This document shows, piece after piece, positions 16,887-27,339 of a stretch of DNA of 64,000 nucleotides (the first letter of the stretch is position 1; each line of letters opens with the position of its first letter). Position numbers and translations under genes: made by a program. Under the pieces are notes generated by a model, which had not been told where the DNA came from, ran no database searches, and worked only from the letters and a program-made list of their open reading frames with translations. The stretch comes from Flavobacterium sp. GTDB lineage: Bacteria; Bacteroidota; Bacteroidia; Flavobacteriales; Flavobacteriaceae. The stretch covers positions 1 through 64,000 of the forward strand of contig NZ_JAPZSU010000011.1 in NCBI RefSeq assembly GCF_027531905.1, in the 5' to 3' direction.

Positions 16887-19800
16887 ATGGAATTGTTTTG
16901 GGATTATTGTTTTAAAGCTATTAAAACTAGAATTACCCTTCTTATCTTTATACTATTGCTTCAATCTTGTGCCACACATCAGGCACAATTTGGAAAAGAA
17001 GTAGCAAAAACAAGGACTACTAACGGCATTGATACCACAAAAATTGCCCACACTTTTTATTTAATTGGCGATGCTGGCAATGCCGACTTACCGCTACCCC
17101 AACAAAACCTTGAACTGCTGAGTCAAAAATTAGCTTCGGCACGCAAAAATAGCACTTTATTGTTTTTGGGAGATAATATTTATCCCAAAGGAATGCCCAG
17201 CGACAAAGAACCTGAAGCTAGGGCCTTGGCCGAAACCAAATTGAATACCCAACTGGCTTTGGCTAAAAACTTCAAAGGACAAACGGTATTCATTCCTGGA
17301 AATCACGATTGGTACAGTGGCATCAAAGGATTAGAACGTCAAGCGCAATACATCATCACGAAAGTAAACGATAAAAAAAGCTTTCTTCCACAAAAAAACT
17401 GTGCCATCGAAAGTGTAAAAATCAACAGCAACCTAACAATGATTGTGGTGGATAGTCAATGGTTCCTTGAAGATTGGAATCAGCATCCTACTATTAATGA
17501 GTTTTGTGACATCAAAACCAGAGAAGCTTTTTTTGAAGAACTTGAAGACCTTTTAAACAAAAACAGGGACAAAAAAGTAGTATTGGCGATCCATCATCCT
17601 TTGCAAACTAATGGGTCGCACGGCGGGCAATTTTCGCTAGAAAAACAACTTTTCCCTTTGAAACAAAAAATTCCGTTGCCTGTAATTGGGTCAGTTATCA
17701 ATTTACTACGCAAAACATCAGGAATAAGTCCGCAAGACATTCAAAACAAACAATACACCATCCTGACGAAGCGCATCAAAACCCTATTGCAAGCCCACAA
17801 TAATGTGGTCGTAGTTTCGGGACACGACCATAATTTACAGTATATTGACCACGACAACATCAAACAAATTATTAGTGGTGCTGGCTCAAAATCTGAAGCT
17901 GCAAGAGCCATTTTTCCAAATGATTTCTCCTATGGTGGCAATGGTTATGTTACACTTTCCGTTTATAATGATGGTCGTATCAAAGCTTCTTTTTTTGGAA
18001 ATGAAAAAGGAAAAGAACAACTTTTATTCGAAACCACGCTGTTCGATTCGGAAGAAAAAAGTGTTGTCGTAGCGTCAAAAGATTTCCCAAAAACGACTAC
18101 TGCTTCGATTTACACACCAAAACAAACTCAAAAAAACGGATTTTATAAGTTCCTGTTTGGTACCCATTACAGAAAAGTTTACAGCACGAAAATTACCGTT
18201 CCTACAGTTACATTAGACACATTGTATGGCGGCTTACGTCCCAAAAGAGCTGGAGGCGGACATCAATCCAATTCACTGCAATTGGTAGACAAAGAAGGGA
18301 AAGAATACGTAATGCGTGCTTTGAAAAAAAGTGCTACTCGTTTTTTGCAAGCGGTTGCCTTCAAAGATCAATACGTGGTTACTGATTTTGAAGACACCTA
18401 TGCTGAAGATTTTTTGTTTGATTTTTACACCACATCACATCCTTATGCGCCTTTTGCCGTGGGCAATCTTGCGGACAAAATTGGCGTCTACCATACCAAT
18501 CCAAAATTGTTTTACATCCCGAAACACAATGCTTTGAAAGAATTCAATGCCAATTTTGGAAACGAATTGTATATGGTGGAAGAAAGACCAAGTGATAGTC
18601 AAGTCGACAATGACTTGTTCGACAATCCCGATAAAATCATTGCTACCGATGAGTTACTCCACAATTTACACAAAGACGAAAAATACCAAGTCGATGAAAA
18701 AGCCTATATCAGAGCGCGCTTGTTTGATATGCTTATTGGAGATTGGGACCGTCATAGTGACCAATGGCGCTGGAGTGCCTTCAAAGAGAAAAAAAATGTT
18801 ACTTACAAACCAATTCCAAAAGACAGAGATCAAGCCTTTAGTAAATACGATGGAGCCTTGCTTTCGTTATTAATGAATATGCCCGCTTTACGCCATATGC
18901 AAACGTTCAACTCGTCTATTCGCAATGTAAAATGGCTCAATAGAGAGCCTTATCCACTAGATTTGGCTTTATTAAGAACTGCTACAAAGGAAGATTGGAT
19001 TGAAGAAGCCCAATACATTCAAAACCATTTGTCTGATAAAGAAATAGAAGAAGGTTTTGCATCAATTCCAAATGAAATAAAAGGAGCCACTATCAACGAC
19101 ATCATTCAAAAGTTAAAAGTCCGAATGCGAGACTTACCGAATTATGCCAAAGCGTATTATGAAGTGCTTCAAAAAACAGTGATGATTGTCGGGACCAACA
19201 AAAAAGAACAATTTTCTATTTCATTCCCTTCAAAAAACGAAGTAGAAGTGGTAGTCTCTCGTCTTAAAAAAGAAGGTCCAGAATGGTGGTACACCAAACG
19301 ATTTGATGCTAAAACCACCAAAACAATTTGGATTTATGGCTTGGATGATGATGATGTATTTGAAGTTAATGGAAAAAACAAGTCTGGAGTTCTACTACGT
19401 CTTTTGGGTGGACAAAATAACGATAGTTACACCGTTACGAATGGAAAAAATATTATGGTTTATGATTTTAAATCGAAACCTAATACTTATAATTTGGATA
19501 GGAAAACCAAAAAAATAATCACAGACGATTATGACACCCAATATTACAACTATGAAAAACCCAAATACAATGCGGTTTCTGGACTTCCATTTGGTGGATA
19601 CAATCCAGACGATGGTGTAAAATTAGGGTTGATTACAAGCTATACCGTGAATCGTTTTAAACAAAATCCTTTTTCACAAAAACACATCCTAAAAGCCAAT
19701 TACTTTTTTGCCACTAGCGGTTTTGAACTTATTTATAACGCTCATTTTCCAAAGGCTTTGGGCAATTGGGATTTGGATGTGGCTTCCAAGTATACGAGCC

Positions 19801-20615
19801 CTAATTTTACCATCAATTTTTTTGGTTACGGTAACGAAACCGTTAACTACGACGAAATCAAAGGTAAAGATTTCAACCGAGTGCGTCTCCGAACATTAGC
19901 CATTACGCCTACCCTAAAAAAGATTGGAAGAATAGGCAGTGAATGGAACTTTGCAGCACTCGTAGAACGCATTACCGTAGAAGAAAGTACAAACCGTTTT
20001 ATTAATACGCCAGGTGTGGTTAATCCAGAGGTTTTCGAAAGGCAAAAATTTGCGGGGGCTATTGCTTCCTATTCTTTTGAAAACTATGATTTACCAGCCT
20101 ATCCGAGTATGGGATTTGGCTTTTCGATAAAAGGAACTTGGAAAATGAATTTGGAAGAACTCAACCGAAACTTCACCGCTTTGGAAACCAAAATTAACCT
20201 CAACCATCGCCTAGATAAAAAAGGAAAAATAGTCCTAGCCACGATTCTAAAATCCAAAATACTTTTTAATGACCATTACGAATTCTATCAAGGCGCCACA
20301 TTAGGAGGAGATTATGATCTTAGAGGTTTTCGAAATGAACGCTTTTTAGGAAAACGTTCGTTCTATCAAAGCAGTGATATTCGTTGGCAATTGGGAAAAA
20401 TCAAAAAAAGTTTGTTGCCGCTTTCTTATGGTCTTCTTGGCGGATTTGATTACGGTCGCGTTTGGCTTCCCAATGAAAGTTCCAACAAATGGCATCAAGC
20501 CTTTGGTGGTGGACTTTGGTTAAACGGATTGAATGTGTTAACCGCTAGAATTACTTATTTTAAAGGTAAAGACGAAGAGGCACGACTTTCTGTAGGCTTA
20601 GGGTTTGGTTTTTAA
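16887..20615 (+). CDS. Giant outer-membrane protein: metallophosphoesterase + kinase-like middle region + C-terminal beta-barrel (surface antigen/BamA-like)
   Basis: 1242 aa; GDAGN/GDNIYPKG/PGNHDWY/GHDHN motifs; middle GGGHQSNSLQL...VMRALKK, GDWDRHSDQWRW, KDRDQAF; C-terminus GGDYDLRGFRNERFLGKRS ... LSVGLGFGF. Confidence 0.88.
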   Translation: MELFWDYCFKAIKTRITLLIFILLLQSCATHQAQFGKEVAKTRTTNGIDTTKIAHTFYLIGDAGNADLPLPQQNLELLSQKLASARKNSTLLFLGDNIYPKGMPSDKEPEARALAETKLNTQLALAKNFKGQTVFIPGNHDWYSGIKGLERQAQYIITKVNDKKSFLPQKNCAIESVKINSNLTMIVVDSQWFLEDWNQHPTINEFCDIKTREAFFEELEDLLNKNRDKKVVLAIHHPLQTNGSHGGQFSLEKQLFPLKQKIPLPVIGSVINLLRKTSGISPQDIQNKQYTILTKRIKTLLQAHNNVVVVSGHDHNLQYIDHDNIKQIISGAGSKSEAARAIFPNDFSYGGNGYVTLSVYNDGRIKASFFGNEKGKEQLLFETTLFDSEEKSVVVASKDFPKTTTASIYTPKQTQKNGFYKFLFGTHYRKVYSTKITVPTVTLDTLYGGLRPKRAGGGHQSNSLQLVDKEGKEYVMRALKKSATRFLQAVAFKDQYVVTDFEDTYAEDFLFDFYTTSHPYAPFAVGNLADKIGVYHTNPKLFYIPKHNALKEFNANFGNELYMVEERPSDSQVDNDLFDNPDKIIATDELLHNLHKDEKYQVDEKAYIRARLFDMLIGDWDRHSDQWRWSAFKEKKNVTYKPIPKDRDQAFSKYDGALLSLLMNMPALRHMQTFNSSIRNVKWLNREPYPLDLALLRTATKEDWIEEAQYIQNHLSDKEIEEGFASIPNEIKGATINDIIQKLKVRMRDLPNYAKAYYEVLQKTVMIVGTNKKEQFSISFPSKNEVEVVVSRLKKEGPEWWYTKRFDAKTTKTIWIYGLDDDDVFEVNGKNKSGVLLRLLGGQNNDSYTVTNGKNIMVYDFKSKPNTYNLDRKTKKIITDDYDTQYYNYEKPKYNAVSGLPFGGYNPDDGVKLGLITSYTVNRFKQNPFSQKHILKANYFFATSGFELIYNAHFPKALGNWDLDVASKYTSPNFTINFFGYGNETVNYDEIKGKDFNRVRLRTLAITPTLKKIGRIGSEWNFAALVERITVEESTNRFINTPGVVNPEVFERQKFAGAIASYSFENYDLPAYPSMGFGFSIKGTWKMNLEELNRNFTALETKINLNHRLDKKGKIVLATILKSKILFNDHYEFYQGATLGGDYDLRGFRNERFLGKRSFYQSSDIRWQLGKIKKSLLPLSYGLLGGFDYGRVWLPNESSNKWHQAFGGGLWLNGLNVLTARITYFKGKDEEARLSVGLGFGF

Positions 20616-21476
20616 TTGACGAAGCGAAGTCAAATACATACTTGATCTTCCTTTTTTCTCGGCTTCATCAGCGATTAGTATTTGATTATCATCAATAAAT
20701 GCAATGCTTTCTTTTTGTGAAAAATGTCCTAATTCAAAAAGAGTTTTCGTTCCGTTTAGCACCGTTCCTCCTTTGAAACCAGCTAACAAAAATACTTTAT
20801 CGTGGCAAAGCAATACTACTTTACTTTCATCAGGACTTAGGGCTGCGCCTGTAATTTGGCAACTGTTGTAAGTATCGCACGTTTTAATTTTTCCAATTAA
20901 TTGTGCCTGCTGCACTCCAGCGGCATTTCTGATTTTATAGACTAACGAAGTACCGTCAAAGTTTTTGCTTCTGTTTTTGGCAAACAAATAAAAATAGCCT
21001 TGGTATTCAATAAACGCTTCGGTATCGTAAAGTCGCTCCGTTTTTTTGGGTGGAAATTCTTTTTGTTCCGGAAACGAAAAGGAAATTTTATAATCGGCTT
21101 TTGCAAAAGAAGCATCGAGCTGAGAAGCCCCAATCTTGTAAATGCATAAATCACGACGGGTGTTGCGATTGTTTCCAAAATCCCCAATATACACATTGCC
21201 TTGCGCATCTTTGGTCAGCTCTTCCCAATCAACATTGGTGGCATTTACGATAGTGCACGTCTTTTTGATGTCGCCTGAATTCGCATCTAAACCAAGGAGT
21301 ACATTTTTATTACCGCTGTCCTCTAATGCCCAAATTAGTTTAGTTTGAGGCATGTGAACCATTCCTGAAATTTCCTTTATTTGCTTAGGCAATTCGAATT
21401 GTAAAGTCAAAACACTGCTGTCTTTTTGACAAGCTAAACATACAATTCCTATTAAAACTATAATTCCCTTTTTCAT
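20598..21476 (-). CDS. Secreted beta-propeller-like protein, paralogue of 51820..52737
   Basis: DWEELTKDAQGNVYIGDFGNNRNTRRDLCIYKI vs DWEAIFQDSLYIYIGNFGNNYKGNRKDLSIYRI; 3' end overlaps the convergent gene by 18 bp. Confidence 0.8.
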   Translation of the reverse strand: MKKGIIVLIGIVCLACQKDSSVLTLQFELPKQIKEISGMVHMPQTKLIWALEDSGNKNVLLGLDANSGDIKKTCTIVNATNVDWEELTKDAQGNVYIGDFGNNRNTRRDLCIYKIGASQLDASFAKADYKISFSFPEQKEFPPKKTERLYDTEAFIEYQGYFYLFAKNRSKNFDGTSLVYKIRNAAGVQQAQLIGKIKTCDTYNSCQITGAALSPDESKVVLLCHDKVFLLAGFKGGTVLNGTKTLFELGHFSQKESIAFIDDNQILIADEAEKKGRSSMYLTSLRQLKTKP

Positions 21477-21974
21477 GATTGAAAGTCTTTAAATAAGGGG
21501 CAAGATAAGAAAGAATACAAAAAAGATCTGTGTTTTTTTAAAGTATTCGTTGCATCTTGATACCTTCTCATTATTAATACGTAAGCACTTATATAACAAT
21601 TTAATTTTCTAAAAAGTCTAATTAAAAATGGTATTTAAAAATTATTTTGAGGAGAAATAGTTCATTTTTCATTCAGGAAATGCTCCTAATTCGAAGGTAC
21701 AAGATTTTTTAAGTCGAATAAACAGTTAAAAAAAAACAAAATAAAAGACCTAACTCCTAAAAACAAAAAAACTATTTTTAACTTTTGTGAACAGCCCCCA
21801 AATTAAAAGGCGCAAAAAATAAGTTCCCAATACAAAACAAAGAACTCACCCCATTCTGATCTTACTAGAAAGCAAAAAACAATAAAAATAAATTCTAATC
21901 TAATAAAACACACATTAACTGTTATTTAACCAAAGAAAATTGTACACTTTTCGCAATTTTGATAACTTTACAAA

Positions 21975-22262
21975 GTGAAAAAATCAAAAAATATAGTATT
22001 TTTATTCTTTTTATTTTCATATTCTTTATTATGGGCCTTAGACTGCTATTTAGAAGTAAATTCATCTAAAAAAATAGAATGGACCGTAAAAACTGAAAAT
22101 CAAAAGGAATTAGACTCCGAATTTTATTGGGTGTGCAAAACTGAGCCTTGGTCAAAAACCAAAAAAGAATACTTCGTGAGCCGAAGACCAAAAGTGATTA
22201 TGGATACTTTTTATACTACCGCTATTTACTTGCAAAAATATTGTCCGCCTCCTGAATGCTAG
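21975..22262 (+). CDS. Small secreted hypothetical protein, Cys-rich C-terminus
   Basis: 95 aa with signal peptide, ends YCPPPEC. Confidence 0.6.
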   Translation: MKKSKNIVFLFFLFSYSLLWALDCYLEVNSSKKIEWTVKTENQKELDSEFYWVCKTEPWSKTKKEYFVSRRPKVIMDTFYTTAIYLQKYCPPPEC

Positions 22263-22314
22263 TTTTTTTTTCAGCATACTTTTAAATTATAACAACAAGA
22301 AAAAAATTAGTCCT

Positions 22315-22794
22315 ATGAAAACCTTTATTACTTTATTATTTTTAGCAATTTCGACCCCATTTTTCGCTCAATCACATGTTTTAGTTAAACATAATGGTGA
22401 AAAAATGAATGTAAATTATATCAAAACCAACAACAATTTACTGTATTTCAACACAGGAAAAGATCAGGTAGAGCAAACGATAAGTACTTTTGCTGTAGCC
22501 GAATTGGTCAACACTACTACCAATGATAGAACAAAAGTTTCAGATAAAATTGTGGTAAGCGGTGAGCAAGATTACAACAAAGTAATTGTTATTGCTCCTA
22601 ATGCAGCTACTGGCTTATCTTCAACTACTAATGACTCTAAATTCGTTAACAGAATCAAAGGGCAAACTCCATTGGCTGTTCAGCAACAAAACATTATCGC
22701 TTTGAAAAGAAGAGCTGCCAAAGAAGGTATTCCTTTCGTTTCTATTGCACCGATCAATAGAATGGAGTCTAATGCTAGAATGTACACTTATTAA
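22315..22794 (+). CDS. Secreted hypothetical protein
   Basis: Signal peptide MKTFITLLFLAISTPFFAQ; 159 aa. Confidence 0.75.
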   Translation: MKTFITLLFLAISTPFFAQSHVLVKHNGEKMNVNYIKTNNNLLYFNTGKDQVEQTISTFAVAELVNTTTNDRTKVSDKIVVSGEQDYNKVIVIAPNAATGLSSTTNDSKFVNRIKGQTPLAVQQQNIIALKRRAAKEGIPFVSIAPINRMESNARMYTY

Positions 22795-22815
22795 GCAACG
22801 AATTGTATTAAAAAT

Positions 22816-22850
22816 AAAGAAGCCGTTTCATTTCTTGAAACGGCTTCTTT
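22816..22850. terminator. Bidirectional terminator, perfect 15-bp stem
   Basis: AAAGAAGCCGTTTCA-TTTCT-TGAAACGGCTTCTTT between convergent genes. Confidence 0.92.
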
Positions 22851-22870
22851 TATTTTTTAGAACTAACAAA

Positions 22871-23296
22871 TTAGCTTTTAACCGTTGCAGCAACAACGTT
22901 TCCTTTAATAGTTAAAACTTTTGGAGTAGCTTCTGCATTAGAAGTTACCGTTACAGTTTTGGTGAAAGCCCCAACAGCGGCTGCATTGTAAGTAGCCGTA
23001 ACCGTTCCTGATTTTCCTGGAGCGATTGGAGTTTTAGTATAATTAGTAGCCGTACAACCACAAGAACCTTGTACATTAGTCAAAATCACTGGTGTTTTTC
23101 CTGTGTTTTTAAATTCAAAAACAATAGGTTTTGGAGTACCTTGAGGGATAGAACCCACATCAATAGTTTCTGATTTCCAAACCAAAACACTAGCATAATT
23201 TGCTACTTTGGTTACCATTGTTTTAACTGGAGTAATAGCCGAGAAAGACATTAATCCAAAAGCTACTGCTAATAAAGAGATTTTTAACATTTTCAT
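22871..23296 (-). CDS. DUF1573 domain-containing protein
   Basis: IDVGSIPQGTPKPIVFEFKNTGKTPVILTNVQGSCGCTATNYTKTPIAPGKSGTVTATYN. Confidence 0.92.
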   Translation of the reverse strand: MKMLKISLLAVAFGLMSFSAITPVKTMVTKVANYASVLVWKSETIDVGSIPQGTPKPIVFEFKNTGKTPVILTNVQGSCGCTATNYTKTPIAPGKSGTVTATYNAAAVGAFTKTVTVTSNAEATPKVLTIKGNVVAATVKS

Positions 23297-23459
23297 AATT
23301 TCTATTTTTAATTGTTTATTATTGCTTTTTTTAAAAATCAAATGTAATAACTCTTTTTGGTATTGCTGTTAAACAAATTCAAATGATTGTTAACGACTTG
23401 TTAATGCCTTAAAAACAACTTATTTTTACTTAATATTACATCCTAAAAAACATCATTTC

Positions 23460-24725
23460 TTGAAAATCAATCGCCTCAATAGTATCATTATCATTGGACT
23501 AATTGCCATTATCGGTATTTTATTGGCACAATTGTTATGGACTAAAGAAGCTTTTCGAATTGAAGAGAAAAAATTCAGTCAAAAAGCACATATTGCCTTA
23601 TATGAAGTGGCTAAAAACTTGTACAAAGGCAACAATCAGGAAATTCCAGTGCAAAACCCAGTGCAAAAAATCTCTAATGATTATTACATTGTCAATGTGG
23701 AGAATGATTTTGATGCTTCTATTTTGGAATTTTACCTCAAATCGGTATTCAAAAAGTTGGGCGTAACAACGGATTTCGAATATGCGATTTATAATTGTCA
23801 AAGTGACGAAATGGTGTATGGCAATTATGTTTCGCTAGACGAAAAAGATACTTCTAAGCACTCTATTCATTTTCCCAAACACAAAAACTTGGTCTATTAT
23901 TTTGCCATTCGATTTCCCAACGAAACGAGCTTTTTATTCAGTTCCCTTAAGTTTTGGTTTGTGCTTTCATTGGCTTTGGTATTGATTCTTTTGATTTATG
24001 TGTACTCGATTTATACGCTTTTGCAACAAAAAAAATATTCCGATTTGCAACGTGATTTCATCAACAATATGACGCATGAATTCAAAACACCTCTTTCTTC
24101 TATACTGATTGCTTCGAATTATTTGAGTAAACAAAAACCAATTACTGCTGACAAAAAGTTGGAAAAATATGCTCAAATCATTGTCGAACAAAGCAACAAA
24201 TTAAACCAGCACATCGAGAAAATTTTAACGGTTGCCAAGTCGGATGCCACTCCCTTACAACTCCAAAAAACTACGTTTGAATTCCTTCCGATCATCAAAG
24301 AAATCATAGAAAACTGTCAACTCAAACATCCTCTAGTGATATTTCACTTAGAGAATCAAAGCGATAAAACCAAGTTATTTGGCGATGCTTTTCATTTTTC
24401 AAACCTTGTTTATAATTTAATTGACAATGCGATAAAGTATTGTGAAAAAACACCCGAAATTACCCTTCGTTTTAGCGATACCAAACAGCATTTACAAATC
24501 GAATGTATTGATAACGGAATTGGCATTGAACCTAAAAAAATTCCTTTTATTTTTGATAAATTCTACCGAATTCCATCCAAAAAAAGCAATGAAATCAATG
24601 GTTTTGGACTAGGATTATATTATGTAAAAAAGATTTGCGATTTGCATCATTGGAAAATTAATGCCCACAATAACGAGACTTTTGGAACCACCATAACTTT
24701 AGTATTGCCGATAAAAAATGAATAA
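23460..24725 (+). CDS. Sensor histidine kinase (TTG start)
   Basis: NNMTHEFKTPLSSI H-box; NLIDNAIKYC; GFGLGLYYVK. Confidence 0.93.
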   Translation: MKINRLNSIIIIGLIAIIGILLAQLLWTKEAFRIEEKKFSQKAHIALYEVAKNLYKGNNQEIPVQNPVQKISNDYYIVNVENDFDASILEFYLKSVFKKLGVTTDFEYAIYNCQSDEMVYGNYVSLDEKDTSKHSIHFPKHKNLVYYFAIRFPNETSFLFSSLKFWFVLSLALVLILLIYVYSIYTLLQQKKYSDLQRDFINNMTHEFKTPLSSILIASNYLSKQKPITADKKLEKYAQIIVEQSNKLNQHIEKILTVAKSDATPLQLQKTTFEFLPIIKEIIENCQLKHPLVIFHLENQSDKTKLFGDAFHFSNLVYNLIDNAIKYCEKTPEITLRFSDTKQHLQIECIDNGIGIEPKKIPFIFDKFYRIPSKKSNEINGFGLGLYYVKKICDLHHWKINAHNNETFGTTITLVLPIKNE

Positions 24726-25404
24726 GCCAAAAATTTTATATGTCGAAGATGATGCCACTTTGGCTTTTTTGACCAAAGACAATTTAGAACAAAATCAGTA
24801 CGATGTTTATCATTGTGATGATGGCGAAATAGGGCTAGAACGCTTTCGTGAAATAGCCTTTGACCTCTGCATTCTCGACATTATGCTGCCCAAGAAAGAT
24901 GGTTTTGAATTGGCCGAAGCCATACGAAAAGTCGACACTCATATTCCCATCATTTTCCTTTCGGCCAAAACGCTCAAAGAAGACCGCATCAAAGGACTGC
25001 GTTTGGGTGCCGATGATTATTTGGTAAAACCCTTTAGCATTGAAGAATTATTGCTCAAAATTGAAATTTTCTTAAAGCGCTCTCAAAAAAAAGAAAAGCT
25101 CGAATCTGCTCCCTATCAAGTCGGGAAATACACTTTCGACACCAAAAACTACTTGCTTTGGAATGCTTCCGAAAAAATAAAATTAACCCAAAGAGAATCA
25201 GAGTTATTGAAATTATTTCTCGACAATAAAAATGTAGTCCTAAAACGAGAAGAAATACTAACAGCACTTTGGGGAGATGATGATTATTTTATGGGTCGCA
25301 GCTTGGATGTTTTTATCTCGAGATTGCGTAAAATTTTGGTTCATGAACCTGGCATTTCTATTGAAAACCTTCACGGCATTGGGTTTCGTTTTTTTGAAGA
25401 ATAA
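24718..25404 (+). CDS. OmpR-family response regulator
   Basis: YVEDDATL, LDIMLPKKDGFEL, winged-helix C-terminus; overlaps HK by 8 bp. Confidence 0.95.
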   Translation: MNKPKILYVEDDATLAFLTKDNLEQNQYDVYHCDDGEIGLERFREIAFDLCILDIMLPKKDGFELAEAIRKVDTHIPIIFLSAKTLKEDRIKGLRLGADDYLVKPFSIEELLLKIEIFLKRSQKKEKLESAPYQVGKYTFDTKNYLLWNASEKIKLTQRESELLKLFLDNKNVVLKREEILTALWGDDDYFMGRSLDVFISRLRKILVHEPGISIENLHGIGFRFFEE

Positions 25405-25461
25405 TTTATTTTATTAACTGAATTATTCAGAAATTTGATACTCAAACATAAATAAAAACCA

Positions 25462-26199
25462 ATGATTTCAATTTGCAAAAGATATTTCTTGTTGGTACTT
25501 ACCATTGGCCTCATGATTTTTTCAAAAACAGTCTATGCACAAACGAATAATTCTGTTGAAATTTCACCATTTACCAAGCTTCAAAAAGGATTAGCCTTTG
25601 TTGGTTTAACTGGCGGTGCCAATACTAGAAGCAGTCAAAACGAAAATTTTCTTATTACAAATGTCATTGATAAACAAAAAGATGGTTTCAACATTCAAGC
25701 TAATGGTGGATATTTTTTGAGTAAATCATTTGCCATTGGAACCGCTTTGCGCTATGACTGGGCCAAACTCAATCAGATTTTAGAAGATAGCGATGGAATC
25801 CAAACCTTTGTCAAAGAAGCGAAAAGCAGTCTTGGAGGGAACGTTTTTATAAAAAATTATATTCCCATTACAGCCAACGGTAGGTTTAATCTATTTAACA
25901 TTGTTAGCTTAGGAATGAATAAAGAAAACAAAGTCACTGAAAAGACCAGCAATGATATTTTAACTCGTTATTATTCTGTTACCAACAATTACAACTTGGG
26001 CATTAACCCTGGCATTCAAGTATTTATCATCAAAGGTTTTGCAACTGAAGTAGGAGTCAATTTAGCCGGACTTTCTCATACATACAAAAGAACCACCATA
26101 AACGAAGTAGAAAATACCGTAATCAAAAGCAATGATTTAGATTTAAAACTAAACATTTTATCGTTAAACATTAGCTTTTTCTATTTTTTCAAATCCTAG
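25462..26199 (+). CDS. Outer membrane beta-barrel protein
   Basis: Signal peptide; alternating beta-strand pattern. Confidence 0.75.
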   Translation: MISICKRYFLLVLTIGLMIFSKTVYAQTNNSVEISPFTKLQKGLAFVGLTGGANTRSSQNENFLITNVIDKQKDGFNIQANGGYFLSKSFAIGTALRYDWAKLNQILEDSDGIQTFVKEAKSSLGGNVFIKNYIPITANGRFNLFNIVSLGMNKENKVTEKTSNDILTRYYSVTNNYNLGINPGIQVFIIKGFATEVGVNLAGLSHTYKRTTINEVENTVIKSNDLDLKLNILSLNISFFYFFKS

Positions 26200-26203
26200 C
26201 AAT

Positions 26204-27256
26204 ATGAGAACAAAACTTTTATTCTTAACCCTTATTTCTGTCGTTTTGTCCAACTGTGTCTCAGAAGATTATTTTGGAAATTCAGATCAAAAAAAAATAT
26301 TGAGTTTTGTTTTGACAAACCAAGTAGGCAATACTATTATAGAAGAATCTACGGGAACTATCAGTATAAATGTTGGCGCTACCGCAAATATCAAGCAACT
26401 AAAACCTAAAGAAATTGTGCTCTCTACCTTTGCTGCAATTAGTCCATCGAGCGAGGAACTATTAGATTTTACCAATCCCGTAAAATACACTGTTACAGCT
26501 GAAGATGGGTCAACAAAAATTTATACCGTAACCGTAAAACAAGAAGGAAGTGAACCACAACTAGAAAATAGTTCCTTTGATGATTGGTATATGACTCCCA
26601 AAAACTACTACGAACCCGGAAAAGACGCCAACTCTATTTGGTCAAGCGGAAATGCTGGAGCTACTACTCTAGGGAACGCAAATGTTACTCCTTTTACCAT
26701 CAACGGAACGAATATCGCAGCTAAATTGGTGACCCAAGATATGGGAAGTTTAGCAGGATTCGTCAGTCAACGAATGGCGGCAGGCTCTATGTTTACGGGT
26801 AAATTTGAATTAGATGTATCAAATCCAATTAATTCTGCAAAATTTGGAATCCCCTTTGCCGCTAGACCTAAAAATTTCTCTGTAGAATATGCCTACAGTC
26901 CAGGTACTCCCTATTTGGATAGAAAAGGACAAACTTTAACCACCAAAGATGCCTGCGATATCTATGTTTTATTAGAAAATAGAAACGGTACTGAAGTAAA
27001 AAGAGTAGCTACAGCTTGGTTTCGTTCCGAGGAAAAAGTAATTAATGCCTTTAAAACCATCACCATTCCATTGACTTACGGCGAATTAAATAGCTCTTTT
27101 CCAGCCTATCAAAAACCTAAAAACGGTTTGTATGCGAATGCAAATGAAGCAGTTACTCATATTTCGGTAGTTTTTTCCTCAAGTTTTAATGGCGATCAGC
27201 TAGAAGGAGGCACAAATAGTACCTTATTGGTCAACAATTTCAAATTGATATATTAA
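26204..27256 (+). CDS. PCMD domain-containing lipoprotein
   Basis: Lipobox VVLSNCVSED; NSSFDDWYMTPKNYYEPGKDANSIWSSGNAGATTLG typical of PCMD. Confidence 0.85.
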   Translation: MRTKLLFLTLISVVLSNCVSEDYFGNSDQKKILSFVLTNQVGNTIIEESTGTISINVGATANIKQLKPKEIVLSTFAAISPSSEELLDFTNPVKYTVTAEDGSTKIYTVTVKQEGSEPQLENSSFDDWYMTPKNYYEPGKDANSIWSSGNAGATTLGNANVTPFTINGTNIAAKLVTQDMGSLAGFVSQRMAAGSMFTGKFELDVSNPINSAKFGIPFAARPKNFSVEYAYSPGTPYLDRKGQTLTTKDACDIYVLLENRNGTEVKRVATAWFRSEEKVINAFKTITIPLTYGELNSSFPAYQKPKNGLYANANEAVTHISVVFSSSFNGDQLEGGTNSTLLVNNFKLIY

Positions 27257-27258
27257 TG

Positions 27259-27298
27259 AAAAATCCAAAGCTAAGGAAAAAAGTAGCTTTGGATTTTT
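27259..27298. terminator. Bidirectional terminator
   Basis: AAAAATCCAAAGCTA...TAGCTTTGGATTTTT. Confidence 0.9.
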
Positions 27299-27339
27299 TA
27301 CTAATAAACGCTCACAATTGTAATCTTTCAAACAAAACA

